Counted from the first letter of the stretch, positions 1 to 9,909 are shown. The stretch: DNA of 44,864 nucleotides from JARICQ01 sp964527205 (GCA_964527205.1 CAZGQG010000015.1:1-44864); one strand, 5' to 3'. Numbers and translations: made by a program. Notes: generated by a model from the sequence alone, not told the origin.

Positions 1-326
1 CTTATGGTCCATCCCTTATCTCTAAAGTGCTTTTTTATCTCTCCTATTATAGTAGGTGTTGCAAAACTTGAGAATTCAAAACCTTTTTTTACATCGTATC
101 TATCTACAGCATAAATCAAACCTATACTGGCTACTTGAAATATATCATCATACTCTATACCTCTATTAGCATATTTCTTAGAAAGTATCTCTGCTATATA
201 TAGATGTTCCTGTATTAAGATCTCCCTTACTGATGGATCCTTAGTATCATCATATTCCTCAAATAAGTTCTTTATCTCATCCTTTGATAATTTTTTTTTT
301 GTTTCTTCTTGAGCTTTATTAGTCAT
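1..326 (-). CDS. SigB-type RNA polymerase sigma factor (N-terminal part, runs off the window)
   Basis: The reverse strand from ATG at 326 gives about 108 residues before the window ends. They contain the sigma-70 region 2 pattern of the SigB/SigF/SigG group: a polar N-terminus, a GIEYDDIFQVASIGLIYAV-like core, then the FEFSSFATPTIIGEIKKHF segment and RDKGWTI. In this group region 2 binds core polymerase and the -10 element; regions 3 and 4 are off the window. Its start overlaps the stop of the upstream anti-sigma gene by one base (TAATG), so the two are translationally coupled. The RDKGWT segment is closer to SigB than to sporulation SigF, and the upstream partners fit the RsbV-RsbW-SigB scheme. 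Which promoters it reads cannot be told from the sequence. Confidence 0.85.
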   Translation of the reverse strand, partial: MTNKAQEETKKKLSKDEIKNLFEEYDDTKDPSVREILIQEHLYIAEILSKKYANRGIEYDDIFQVASIGLIYAVDRYDVKKGFEFSSFATPTIIGEIKKHFRDKGWTI

Positions 327-709
327 TAAACATCAACCTCAATATATTTTCTCATTATTATACCATCTTCATCAAACTCTACTTGATCCATTAATGACTC
401 TATTATTAACAATCCTAATTCACGTTCTTTACTATCCTCTTCATCTTCTGGTATATCTTCAACTGCACCGGAGACAGATATACTTATCTTTTCTTCATCT
501 ATTTCATACTGGATAAGAATATCCTCCTCAGTTTCCTTTAGCAAGGAGTTTATACATGCCTCTCCAATTGAAACCTTAATATCTTCTATACAGTCTATAT
601 CAAGTGCCATACTATTTCCTATACCTGAAGTAGTTAATCTAACCAAGCTAATATAATCAGCCTTATTTGGTATTCTTAAACTTATTAGATCCTTATTCAC
701 TATCTTCAC
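326..709 (-). CDS. rsbW: RsbW-like anti-sigma factor (GHKL ATPase fold)
   Basis: A 127-residue protein of the HATPase_c_2 (anti-sigma serine kinase) family. Members bind their sigma factor and phosphorylate an STAS antagonist. The N-box region DIKVSIGEACINSLLK (residues 43-58) keeps the Glu and Asn that coordinate Mg-ATP, and the ELGLLIIESLMDQVEF segment (97-112) matches the C-terminal RsbW/SpoIIAB pattern. The usual G1 Asp-x-Gly around residues 78-82 reads SVSGA, and the usual GLG loop reads ELG, so nucleotide binding may be altered. It overlaps the antagonist gene by 17 bases and the sigma gene by one base, giving a coupled three-gene operon. The family call is firm; kinase activity is inferred and uncertain. 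Confidence 0.85.
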   Translation of the reverse strand: MKIVNKDLISLRIPNKADYISLVRLTTSGIGNSMALDIDCIEDIKVSIGEACINSLLKETEEDILIQYEIDEEKISISVSGAVEDIPEDEEDSKERELGLLIIESLMDQVEFDEDGIIMRKYIEVDV

Positions 710-1022
710 CTCGAATTATGAAGAGCTTATCTAGTTTAGTTATCTCAAACAACTTTTTAATATTTGGCTTTATATTTTCTATATATACTTTTTTATCCTT
801 TTCTTTTACTTTTTTCAATATATATATCAATGATCCCAATCCTGTACTATCCATATATTCTAATTTAATAAAATCTAAAAGTAAATCCTGTGGGTTTTCA
901 TCAAAGGCATCAAGAACTTTTTGCTTAAATTTTGGAGAAGTATATATATCTATTTCTCCCTCTGGAATTACTGTCCAATTGTTTTGATTTTCATCTAATT
1001 TTAATTTTATTTCTAAAGACAT
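693..1022 (-). CDS. rsbV: STAS-domain anti-anti-sigma factor (RsbV-like)
   Basis: A 109-residue single STAS domain, the usual length of RsbV/SpoIIAA antagonists. The conserved phosphorylation loop is present as LEYMDSTGLGSLI with Ser59 as the probable phospho-acceptor. In this family the unphosphorylated form binds the RsbW-type protein and frees the sigma factor; phosphorylation by RsbW reverses this. The ATG at 1022 is preceded by a strong AAGGGAGG site, and a SigA-type promoter lies just upstream. It is the first gene of the operon with the anti-sigma and sigma genes. No phosphatase partner (RsbU/P type) is in view, so the input signal is unknown. Confidence 0.9.
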   Translation of the reverse strand: MSLEIKLKLDENQNNWTVIPEGEIDIYTSPKFKQKVLDAFDENPQDLLLDFIKLEYMDSTGLGSLIYILKKVKEKDKKVYIENIKPNIKKLFEITKLDKLFIIRGEDSE

Positions 1023-1059
1023 CTAATAAACCTCCCTTTCGTACCTATATACACATTCA

Positions 1060-1088
1060 ATTCTATAATAAAAAACTATTATTGTAAA
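1060..1088 (-). promoter_or_regulatory. SigA-type promoter of the rsbV-rsbW-sigma operon
   Basis: Read on the minus strand: TTTACA (1083-1088), 17-bp spacer, TAGAAT (1060-1065), about 35 bp before the rsbV ribosome-binding site. It lies just after the gyrA terminator, so the sigma operon can be transcribed independently of the gyrase operon. Confidence 0.6.
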
Positions 1089-1106
1089 GGATTATAATAA
1101 TATGAC

Positions 1107-1130
1107 AAAAGACATCCTGGGATGTCTTTT
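1107..1130 (-). terminator. Rho-independent terminator of gyrA
   Basis: AAAAGACATCC / GGATGTCTTTT form an 11-bp stem with a two-base loop starting 9 bp after the gyrA stop codon. On the minus strand the hairpin ends in a T-run (TTTTGTCATATT), which fits an intrinsic terminator closing the dnaA-gyrA block before the next promoter. Confidence 0.8.
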
Positions 1131-1138
1131 ATTATAGT

Positions 1139-3559
1139 TTATACAGTATACTTTGCTATTGCTACTACCCTGTCGTCCTTCATCTTCATTAGGGTGACTC
1201 CCTGTGTAGCCCTTCCCATTATAGAAATATCTTTAGCCATTAATCTAATTATAGTTCCATTATGAGATATAATCATCAATTCATCATCATCATTAACAAC
1301 CTTAGCAGCAACAATATCTCCAGTCTTTTCCTTTATGTTATAAGTTATTAGACCCTTGCCACCTCTTTTTTGCTTATTGTACTCATCTAAGGAAGTTCTC
1401 TTTCCAAATCCATATTCAGAAATTACAAGTAGTTTATCCCCATCGCATATAAGTTCCATGGATACTACCCTATCATCTTCCCTAAGGTCTATGCCCTTAA
1501 CTCCCATGGCTGTCCTACCCATATCTCTTACATCTCTTTCATCAAATCTAATACTCATTCCCTTTTCAGTAACTATTATTAGCTCCATACAGTCATCTGT
1601 TTTCTTAACTCCTATTAGCTCATCATCATCTCTTAGAGTTATGGCTATTATTCCATTGGTTCTAATATTATTATAACTATCTAGTTTAGTTTTCTTAATG
1701 GTTCCATGTCTAGTTATAAATACTAAATATTCATCCTTATTATCCTTGGATATAGGAATCATAGCATTTATTCTTTCATCTGGCTCTAGGTTTAAGAGGT
1801 TAATTATAGCAGTACCTCTTGCCTGTCTGCTGCCCTCTGGAATCTCATAGGCCTTAAGTGAGAACACCTTACCCCTATTGGTAAAGAATAATATCGTATC
1901 ATGGGTAGAGGTTATATACATATTATCTACAAAGTCATCATCTCTCGTAGTAAGTCCTATTATACCCCTTCCACCTCTTCTTTGAGTTTTATAAGTATAC
2001 TCAGGTGTTCTTTTAATATAGCCAAAATGAGTAAGAGTAAGTACTACATCTTCCTCTTCTATCATGTCTTCCATATCTATGTCTTCATAGGAAGGCAGGA
2101 TCCTAGTTCTCCTAAGGTCTCCATGTTTTTCCTTTATGTCAATTATTTCTTCTTTTATTATTTGCCTTACTAGTAAATCACTAGCTAGTATTTCAGTAAA
2201 TCTATTAATTTCCTTTATTAATTCTTTATACTCTGCATCTAGCTTGCCTCTTTCAAGACCAGTAAGTCTTTTTAATCTCATATCTAAGATTGCTTGAGAT
2301 TGCTTTTCTGATAGTTCAAATCTCTCCATCAAGCTTTCCCTAGCTTCTTGATCACTGTCACTTGCCCTTATTAGTTTTATTATTTCATCTATATGGTCTA
2401 GGGCAATTCTTAAACCCTCTACAATATGAGCTCTAGCTTCAGCCCTGGCAAGATCAAACTGAGTTCTTCTAATTATTATTTCTTTTTGATGTTCAATATA
2501 ATGATAAAGCATTTCCTTTAGGTTTAATACCTTAGGCTCATCATTTACAAGAGCAAGCATGATTACTCCAAAGGTTGTTTGCATCTGAGTGTATTTATAG
2601 AGGTTGTTTAAGACTACATTTGCATTTGTATCTCTTTTAAGTTCTACAACTATTCTCATACCATCTCTATCAGATTCATCTCTTAGGTCAGAGATACCTT
2701 CTATTCTCTTGTTTCTAACATGTTCAGCTATTTTTTGTATAAGTCTTGATTTGTTTACTTGGTAGGGAATCTCTGTAATTATAATTCTCTGCCTACCCCT
2801 ACCCATGTCTTCTATTTCTGCAAAGGCCCTTACCTTTACCTTACCTCTTCCAGTTTTAAAGGCAGATTTAATCCCATCCTTACCCATTATGTGGGCTCCT
2901 GTTGGAAAGTCTGGTCCTTTTATAACTGTCATAAGCTCATCTATTGTAACATCTGGATCATCTATCATCATTACTATTCCATCTACAACTTCATTTAGAT
3001 TGTGAGGTGGAATATTTGTTGCCATACCAACTGCTATACCAGAAGAACCATTTACCATAAGGTTTGGAAACTTACTTGGTAGAACCTTTGGCTCTTTAAG
3101 TGTTTCATCAAAGTTTAATTTATAATCTACTGTTTCTTTGTTTATGTCCTTTAAAAGCTCCATTGTGAGTTTGGTCATCTTTGCTTCTGTATAACGCATT
3201 GCTGCTGCAGAATCACCATCTATGGATCCAAAGTTACCATGGCCATTTACCAGTGGATATCTTGTATTAAAATCCTGTGCTAATCTTACCATGGCTTCAT
3301 AAACTGAAATATCCCCATGTGGATGATACTTACCTAGTACGTCCCCTACTACCCTAGCAGATTTCCTATACTGCTTATCTGGACCCATACCCAGTTCATC
3401 CATTGCATATATTATTCTTCTATGAACTGGCTTAAGCCCATCTCTTACATCGGGAAGAGCTCTACTCATTATTACACTCATTGAATAGTCTAAGTAGGAT
3501 GTTTTCATTTCATCTTCTATGTCTATATCAATTATCTTATCAAATTCATTTTCACTCAT
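1139..3559 (-). CDS. gyrA: DNA gyrase subunit A
   Basis: An 806-residue breakage-reunion subunit of gyrase, which with GyrB introduces negative supercoils. The N-terminal topoisomerase IV/gyrase domain carries the catalytic Tyr123 in AAAMRYTEAKM. C-terminal beta-pinwheel repeats are visible, and the gyrase-type GyrA box QRRGGRGI lies near residue 530, favouring GyrA over ParC. Length is normal and the ATG has close GyrB spacing (12 bp). The quinolone-resistance region reads HPHGDISVYEAMV: residue 84, aligned with Ser84 of S. aureus and Ser83 of E. coli, is Ile (codon ATT at 3308-3310). That residue is discussed as a finding. It is the last gene of the leftward replication-initiation operon and is followed by a clear terminator. 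Confidence 0.97.
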   Translation of the reverse strand: MSENEFDKIIDIDIEDEMKTSYLDYSMSVIMSRALPDVRDGLKPVHRRIIYAMDELGMGPDKQYRKSARVVGDVLGKYHPHGDISVYEAMVRLAQDFNTRYPLVNGHGNFGSIDGDSAAAMRYTEAKMTKLTMELLKDINKETVDYKLNFDETLKEPKVLPSKFPNLMVNGSSGIAVGMATNIPPHNLNEVVDGIVMMIDDPDVTIDELMTVIKGPDFPTGAHIMGKDGIKSAFKTGRGKVKVRAFAEIEDMGRGRQRIIITEIPYQVNKSRLIQKIAEHVRNKRIEGISDLRDESDRDGMRIVVELKRDTNANVVLNNLYKYTQMQTTFGVIMLALVNDEPKVLNLKEMLYHYIEHQKEIIIRRTQFDLARAEARAHIVEGLRIALDHIDEIIKLIRASDSDQEARESLMERFELSEKQSQAILDMRLKRLTGLERGKLDAEYKELIKEINRFTEILASDLLVRQIIKEEIIDIKEKHGDLRRTRILPSYEDIDMEDMIEEEDVVLTLTHFGYIKRTPEYTYKTQRRGGRGIIGLTTRDDDFVDNMYITSTHDTILFFTNRGKVFSLKAYEIPEGSRQARGTAIINLLNLEPDERINAMIPISKDNKDEYLVFITRHGTIKKTKLDSYNNIRTNGIIAITLRDDDELIGVKKTDDCMELIIVTEKGMSIRFDERDVRDMGRTAMGVKGIDLREDDRVVSMELICDGDKLLVISEYGFGKRTSLDEYNKQKRGGKGLITYNIKEKTGDIVAAKVVNDDDELMIISHNGTIIRLMAKDISIMGRATQGVTLMKMKDDRVVAIAKYTV

Positions 3560-3571
3560 TTATCCTACCCC

Positions 3572-5497
3572 CTATATATCTAAATTCTTAACATATCTTG
3601 CATTGTCTTCTATAAACTTTCTTCTAGGTTCTACCTTGTCTCCCATTAGGGTTGTAAATATTTCATCAGCTTCTACAGCATCATTTATATTTACCTTTAA
3701 TAAAACTCTATTTTTTGGATCCATTGTAGTGTCCCAAAGTTGGTCTGGATTCATTTCTCCTAGACCCTTGTATCTTTGAATCATATTGTTTCCTTCACCA
3801 AATTCTTTTAGTGTTGCTTGAAGCTCATCCTCTGTATAGGCATATGCTTCTTTTCTACCTCTTGATACCTTGTATAGTGGTGGCTGTGCAATAAAGACAT
3901 GTCCTTCTTCTATAAGGTCTCTCATATATCTAAATAAGAATGTAAGAAGTAGTGTTCTTATATGGGCACCATCTACGTCAGCATCCGTCATGATTATTAT
4001 TTTACCGTATCTAAGATTTTCTATATCAAAATCTTCACCTATGCCTGTTCCAAAGGCAGTTATCAATGCCTTTATTTCATCAAAGCCTAGGATCCTATCT
4101 AGTCTAGCTTTTTCAACATTCATTATCTTACCCTTTAGTGGAAGTATGGCCTGGTATTTTTTATCTCTACCCTGCTTAGCACTACCTCCTGCTGAATCTC
4201 CCTCCACTATATATATTTCAGTGTTTTCTATACCGGATTCTTGACAGTCTGCAAGTTTTCCTGGAAGAGTTGTATTATCCAGTACACTTTTTCTTCTAGT
4301 TAAATCCCTTGCTTTTCTAGCAGCCTCTCTGGCTCTTCTAGATGAAACTGCCTTTTGAAGAATTATCTTACCATCCCTTGGATTCTCTTCTAAAAATGCA
4401 CTTATGTTTTCATAGGTTAAGGATTCTACAATACCACGCATTTCACTGTTTCCAAGTTTAGCCTTGGTTTGTCCCTCAAATTGAGGCTCCATAAGTTTTA
4501 CAGATAAGACTCCTGTTAAACCTTCCCTAACATCATCCCCACTAAGATTTTCTTCTTTTTCTTTTATATGTCCATACTTTCTTCCATAATCATTTACAAG
4601 TCTTGTAAGAGCAGTTCTTAGTCCAGATAAATGTGTACCACCCTCATTTGTATTTATATTATTTGCAAAGGTAAATATGTTCTCTGAATATCCATCAGTA
4701 TATTGAAGAGCAAGTTCTACCATAGCTCCATCTTTTTCTGCCTCAAAGTACATTACCTCTTTTTGTATGGCTGTTTTATTTTTATTTACATATTCTACAA
4801 AGGACTTTATACCACCTTCATAGTAAAACTCAACTTCCTTATCATTTCTTTCATCTGTTAGCTTTATTGTCACACCCTTATTTAAAAAAGCCATCTCTCT
4901 AAATCTATTCTTAAGGGTTTCATAATTATATTCTGTTATTTCAAATACCTTTTGATCTGGTTTGAAATGTATGGATGTACCTGTGCTGTCACTTTCTCCT
5001 ATTATTTCAAGTTCACTAGCTATGTTTCCTCTTTCAAATCTCTGCATGTACTCCTTGTCATTTCTCTTAACCTTAACTACAAGCCATTCTGAAAGGGCAT
5101 TTACTACAGATACTCCAACTCCGTGAAGTCCACCAGATACCTTATAGGCTCCACCATCAAACTTACCACCAGCATGAAGTATTGTAAGTACTGTCTCAAC
5201 TGTGCTTCTTCCTGTCTGTGGATGTTTTTCCACTGGAATACCACTACCATTGTCTGTAACTTTAACAGAATTATCCTCAAAAATAGTGACCTCTATAGTG
5301 TCACATATTCCAGCCAATGCCTCGTCTATACTGTTGTCAACTACCTCGTAAACTAAATGATGTAGTCCCTTAGGTCCAGTACTACCAATATACATACCTG
5401 GCCTTTTTCTTACTGGATCTAGACCTTCAAGTACTTGAATATCATTAGCACCATAATTTCTAGAATTATCATTTATATTATTATTACTATTAGGCAT
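3572..5497 (-). CDS. gyrB: DNA gyrase subunit B
   Basis: A 641-residue ATPase subunit of gyrase. The GHKL ATPase domain is visible at the N-terminus (VYEVVDNSIDEALAG with the Mg-binding Asn, and the glycine-rich GLHGVGVSVVNALS loop). The TOPRIM domain follows, with the EGDSAGGSAKQGRD motif and the DADVDGAHIRTLL metal-binding acidic cluster, then the C-terminal GyrA-contact motif QRYKGLGEMNPDQLW. Length is typical for Gram-positive GyrB, which lacks the enterobacterial insert. It lies between remB and gyrA in the same transcript direction with short spacers (22 and 12 bp), the arrangement seen at Bacillus and clostridial origins. The residues flanking the TOPRIM quinolone region look ordinary. 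Confidence 0.97.
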   Translation of the reverse strand: MPNSNNNINDNSRNYGANDIQVLEGLDPVRKRPGMYIGSTGPKGLHHLVYEVVDNSIDEALAGICDTIEVTIFEDNSVKVTDNGSGIPVEKHPQTGRSTVETVLTILHAGGKFDGGAYKVSGGLHGVGVSVVNALSEWLVVKVKRNDKEYMQRFERGNIASELEIIGESDSTGTSIHFKPDQKVFEITEYNYETLKNRFREMAFLNKGVTIKLTDERNDKEVEFYYEGGIKSFVEYVNKNKTAIQKEVMYFEAEKDGAMVELALQYTDGYSENIFTFANNINTNEGGTHLSGLRTALTRLVNDYGRKYGHIKEKEENLSGDDVREGLTGVLSVKLMEPQFEGQTKAKLGNSEMRGIVESLTYENISAFLEENPRDGKIILQKAVSSRRAREAARKARDLTRRKSVLDNTTLPGKLADCQESGIENTEIYIVEGDSAGGSAKQGRDKKYQAILPLKGKIMNVEKARLDRILGFDEIKALITAFGTGIGEDFDIENLRYGKIIIMTDADVDGAHIRTLLLTFLFRYMRDLIEEGHVFIAQPPLYKVSRGRKEAYAYTEDELQATLKEFGEGNNMIQRYKGLGEMNPDQLWDTTMDPKNRVLLKVNINDAVEADEIFTTLMGDKVEPRRKFIEDNARYVKNLDI

Positions 5498-5519
5498 ATC
5501 TTTCCCCCGTTCCTCTTCC

Positions 5520-5777
5520 TTATATATTTACCATATTTCTGTTAACTAAAGCCTTTGAAGATATATTTGATGTATATATCTTTGGATTGTTTTTTCCATT
5601 TGAAACCAAGATATATGTCTTTGTGTTTTCATCAATATTTCCAACTATGGAACCATCCTTTATAAGATTGTATATAAATTCCCTAGTTTTATTTGAAGCT
5701 TCCGCACTTTTTTTATCCAGTATTGCTATTATATCCTCTTTATATATAAAATCATTTTCCCCTATGTGTATAATCAT
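5520..5777 (-). CDS. remB: RemB / YaaB-like DUF370 protein
   Basis: An 85-residue protein with the DUF370 (RemA/RemB) pattern: MIIHIGENDFIYKEDIIAIL at the N-terminus and a second conserved stretch, TREFIYNLIKDGSIVGNI, followed by a TYILVSN strand. In Bacillus RemA is a DNA-binding activator of matrix and osmoprotection genes; RemB (YaaB) is its paralog encoded between recF and gyrB, exactly this position. An AAGGAG site precedes the ATG by a normal distance. The gene sits 10 bp from recF and 22 bp from gyrB in one operon. The C-terminal 20 residues are polar and not conserved-looking. Its role here is inferred only from family and synteny. Confidence 0.85.
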   Translation of the reverse strand: MIIHIGENDFIYKEDIIAILDKKSAEASNKTREFIYNLIKDGSIVGNIDENTKTYILVSNGKNNPKIYTSNISSKALVNRNMVNI

Positions 5778-5787
5778 CTTTTTCTCC

Positions 5788-6891
5788 TTATTCTTTTAAT
5801 TCTCCATTTTCAATATAGAATATGTCTCTTTCAACATCATATAAATCTTTTATATCCACAGCGTCTGTAACAGTTATTATTGTCTGCATATCCTTAAAAG
5901 ATTTTATGAGATATTTTCTTCTATCTTCATCAAGTTCAGAAAAGACATCATCTAATAATAATACTGGATAATAGCCAACTTGTCTATATATTAATTCTAC
6001 TTCTGATAGTTTAATTGAAAGTACTACAGTCCTCTGCTGCCCCTGAGATCCAAATGTCTTTAAATCATTATTGTTAATTAACATTTCAATATCATCTCTG
6101 TGAGGACCAAATTCTGTAGTACATGTATCTATATCTTTAGACATATTATTTTTTAATTTTTTTAAATAAGCTTCTTCCATCTTCTTCTTATCCCCATATA
6201 TATCTATATTGGATATATAATTTAAATCTAATTCTTCTAGATCTCCACTTATCCCCCTGTGGATATCTTTACTTATAGCTGCCAAATCCTTTATATAATT
6301 ATTTCTCTCTATTATTATATCAGTACCTAGCTTCATCAGCTGCATATCAAATAAATCTAAGATAGAGGATATATTCTTTTTAAATTTAGCAGATTTAAGG
6401 GCATTATTTCTTTGATATAGGACCTTCCTATATCTACTTAGATTATGCCTATATACAGGTTTTATTTGAGATATTTCAGAGTCTAAGAAACTCCTTCTCT
6501 CCTGGGGACCTCTTTTTACTAGATTTAAATCTTCAGGAGAAAACATAACCACATTGAGTCCACTATATAACTCATTGTGGTTTTTAAGTTCTGTCCCATT
6601 TACCTTTATTCTTTTTGTCTTATTTCTTTCCATCTTTATTTCTATAAGCTTGTCAAAACTACCTATGTTCATATTTGCACCTACATAGGCCTGGGTCTTA
6701 TTAAAATTTATGATTTCCTTATCCCTATAAGTTCTAAAAGATCTACCCCTTGCACACATATATATGGCCTCTAGTAGATTTGTCTTTCCCTGAGCATTTT
6801 TCCCTATAAAAATATTTGTTTTTTTGTTTAATTCCATATATAAATTACAGTAGTTCCTATAGTTGATAAGTCTAATATTTTTTACATGCAA
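5788..6891 (-). CDS. recF: DNA replication/repair ATPase RecF
   Basis: A RecF protein of about 367 residues, an SMC-like ABC ATPase that helps load RecA at gaps. The Walker A motif GKNAQGKTNLLEA lies near residues 30-42, the signature segment FGSQGQQRTVVLSIKL follows later, and Walker B LLLDDVFSELDEDRR is near the C-terminus. Start choice: a GTG at 6900 overlaps the AAGGAG site (6900-6905), so it cannot be well used. A TTG at 6891 lies 8 bases downstream of that site and gives MHVKNIRLINYRNY, the normal RecF N-terminus. It is in the leftward operon between yaaA and remB. Confidence 0.95.
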   Translation of the reverse strand: MHVKNIRLINYRNYCNLYMELNKKTNIFIGKNAQGKTNLLEAIYMCARGRSFRTYRDKEIINFNKTQAYVGANMNIGSFDKLIEIKMERNKTKRIKVNGTELKNHNELYSGLNVVMFSPEDLNLVKRGPQERRSFLDSEISQIKPVYRHNLSRYRKVLYQRNNALKSAKFKKNISSILDLFDMQLMKLGTDIIIERNNYIKDLAAISKDIHRGISGDLEELDLNYISNIDIYGDKKKMEEAYLKKLKNNMSKDIDTCTTEFGPHRDDIEMLINNNDLKTFGSQGQQRTVVLSIKLSEVELIYRQVGYYPVLLLDDVFSELDEDRRKYLIKSFKDMQTIITVTDAVDIKDLYDVERDIFYIENGELKE

Positions 6892-6917
6892 AAAAAACAC
6901 TCCTTAAGACATTAATA

Positions 6918-7127
6918 TTATATCACAACAAACTTTTTATGGTCCACAACTTCTATTATATCATCTTTTCTAATTTTTTTTCCTCTCTTAAGACAAACTT
7001 CTCCATTTACTAATACCTGTCCATCATTTATAAGCATCTTTGCCTCTCCTCCTGATTGGACAATTGCAGCAAATTTTAAAATCTGATCAAGCTTTATATA
7101 TTCTGTTTTTATCTTTACTTGTTCCAT
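6918..7127 (-). CDS. yaaA: S4-domain RNA-binding protein YaaA
   Basis: A 69-residue protein that is almost entirely one S4 RNA-binding domain: EYIKLDQILKFAAIVQSGGEAKMLINDGQVLVNGEVCLKRGKKI. This is the YaaA (RlbA) family, found between dnaN and recF in Firmicutes and suspected to act on the ribosome or structured RNA. The start ATG has an AAGGAGAGAT-type site overlapping the end of the dnaN spacer (11 bp). It is co-transcribed with dnaN and recF. Molecular function beyond RNA binding is not established from sequence. Confidence 0.92.
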   Translation of the reverse strand: MEQVKIKTEYIKLDQILKFAAIVQSGGEAKMLINDGQVLVNGEVCLKRGKKIRKDDIIEVVDHKKFVVI

Positions 7128-7138
7128 TTTATCTCTCC

Positions 7139-8245
7139 TTAAAAATCTTCTTGAGCCAAGCGTACTGGAAGTACTAGATATGTGTAATTTTTATCTTCCA
7201 GGGGCTTAATTATACATGGATTTAAACTTCCCATAAAATTAAGCTCTATATTTTCCGAATCAATTATCTTTATACCCTCTAGTATATATCTGGAGTTAAA
7301 AGCTATACTTAGCTCCTCCCCCTCTACTTCAGTAGCTATTCTTTCATTTACATTACCTATTTCAGAATTAGAGTTAATTAATATTTCTCCTTCACCTATA
7401 GTAAATTTAACTAGATTTGCCTTTTCTTCCTTGGCTAGTAGTGAAGCTCTTTCTAAACTATTTTGAAGTTCTCTCTTATTCATCTTAATAGAAGTTTTAT
7501 GTTCTGTCCTTATTATTTCCTTGTAATTTAAAAACTGTCCATCTAATAGTCTGGAATAAACAACTGTATCTCCTATATTAAACATTACATGTCCAGGTGC
7601 TACTCCTATATTTATATTATCTTCAGATTCATCTAAAATCTTATTAATTTCAGCTAGGATTCTTCCTGGAACAATAATCTTAATATTTTCCCTAGTGTCT
7701 ATTGGCAGCTGTCTAAGAGATAGTCTATATCCATCCAGGGCTACAAAGGATATTTTTCCATCAGCTATCTCAAATAATACTCCTGATAGATAAGGTCTTG
7801 TTTCATCTTGGATAGTTGAAAATACAGTTTGTCTTATAGCATTTTTAAATAAGTCCTTTTGTATTTCAAAACTATTTTGTTCAAGTAATATAGGTAGGTC
7901 AGGATATTCAGCTGGTGATCCTCCTACTATATTAAACTCAGAGTTTTCACATATAATATTTACATTGTTTTCCTTAACATCTATATATATATCTGTATTT
8001 GGTAGTTTTTTTACAATATCTCCAAACAACTTAGAATTAATAACTATACTTCCTTCTCTTTCTATCTCACAATCTAAATAAGTTTCTATGCTTACTTCTA
8101 GATCTGTGGAGGTAAGCTTTAATCTATTGTTCTTTGCTTCTAAAAGTATTCCATCTAATATTTGAAGAGTAGTTCTAGCAGATATTCCTTTTTGAGCTAT
8201 ATTTATATGTTTTGATAGGTTTCTTTGATCTATTTTTATTTTCAT
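7139..8245 (-). CDS. dnaN: DNA polymerase III beta subunit (sliding clamp)
   Basis: A sliding clamp of 368 residues that dimerises around DNA and tethers polymerase III. The sequence starts MKIKIDQRNLSKHINIAQKGIS and has three repeated clamp domains; the C-terminal LVLPVRL strand near the tail is typical. The open frame extends 44 codons further upstream, but that extension covers the origin unwinding element and has no ribosome-binding site. The ATG at 8245 is preceded by AAGGAGG at 8251-8257, so I start there. It follows dnaA in the same direction, with the 190-bp spacer carrying DnaA boxes and DnaA-trios. Confidence 0.96.
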   Translation of the reverse strand: MKIKIDQRNLSKHINIAQKGISARTTLQILDGILLEAKNNRLKLTSTDLEVSIETYLDCEIEREGSIVINSKLFGDIVKKLPNTDIYIDVKENNVNIICENSEFNIVGGSPAEYPDLPILLEQNSFEIQKDLFKNAIRQTVFSTIQDETRPYLSGVLFEIADGKISFVALDGYRLSLRQLPIDTRENIKIIVPGRILAEINKILDESEDNINIGVAPGHVMFNIGDTVVYSRLLDGQFLNYKEIIRTEHKTSIKMNKRELQNSLERASLLAKEEKANLVKFTIGEGEILINSNSEIGNVNERIATEVEGEELSIAFNSRYILEGIKIIDSENIELNFMGSLNPCIIKPLEDKNYTYLVLPVRLAQEDF

Positions 8246-8292
8246 AATTGCCTCCTTGGATTTTCCTAAATATAAAAAGAATATATAATATA

Positions 8293-8414
8293 TAGTAGTA
8301 ATAGTAGTAGGGCCTGTTATTATGTTGATAAGTCTATCTAAGAGTTTCCCTGTAAGACTTATTAGAATTAATAACATGTGGATAAGTTAAGTATAAGATT
8401 AGAACTTACCCACA
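8293..8414. other. oriC unwinding element: DnaA-trios, GC patch and DnaA boxes between dnaA and dnaN
   Basis: On the plus strand, six trinucleotides TAG-TAG-TAA-TAG-TAG-TAG (8293-8310; 3'-GAT/AAT-5' in trio notation) abut a GC patch GGCC (8311-8314). DnaA boxes follow: TGTTGATAA (8323-8331, one mismatch), a perfect TGTGGATAA (8377-8385) and TTACCCACA (8406-8414, one mismatch). Beyond the trios toward dnaN lies a pure AT stretch. This order, box to GC patch to trios, matches the basal unwinding system described downstream of dnaA in Bacillus subtilis. Replication initiation here is inferred from the match. Confidence 0.8.
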
Positions 8415-8435
8415 AAGATAAGAGGAGTCTGTATA

Positions 8436-9770
<1,335 letters not shown>

Positions 9771-9909
9771 TTTCTAACCTCCATTTCTTTATAATCTATT
9801 TAACTTGATTAAATTAAAAAAAGTTTATATAAACATAATCAAATAAAAATATCTTTTTATAACCATTATTATATAGGAATTATATAAATTAATATAGTTA
9901 TAAACATAG

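Noticed and set aside
3870..4244. 124-codon frame opposite gyrB
   Set aside because: Mirror of the well-supported gyrB frame; the composition of an antisense shadow, with no start signals.
8246..8377. 44-codon N-terminal extension of dnaN
   Set aside because: Overlaps the origin unwinding element, lacks a ribosome site and has no counterpart in clamp proteins; the ATG at 8245 has AAGGAGG.
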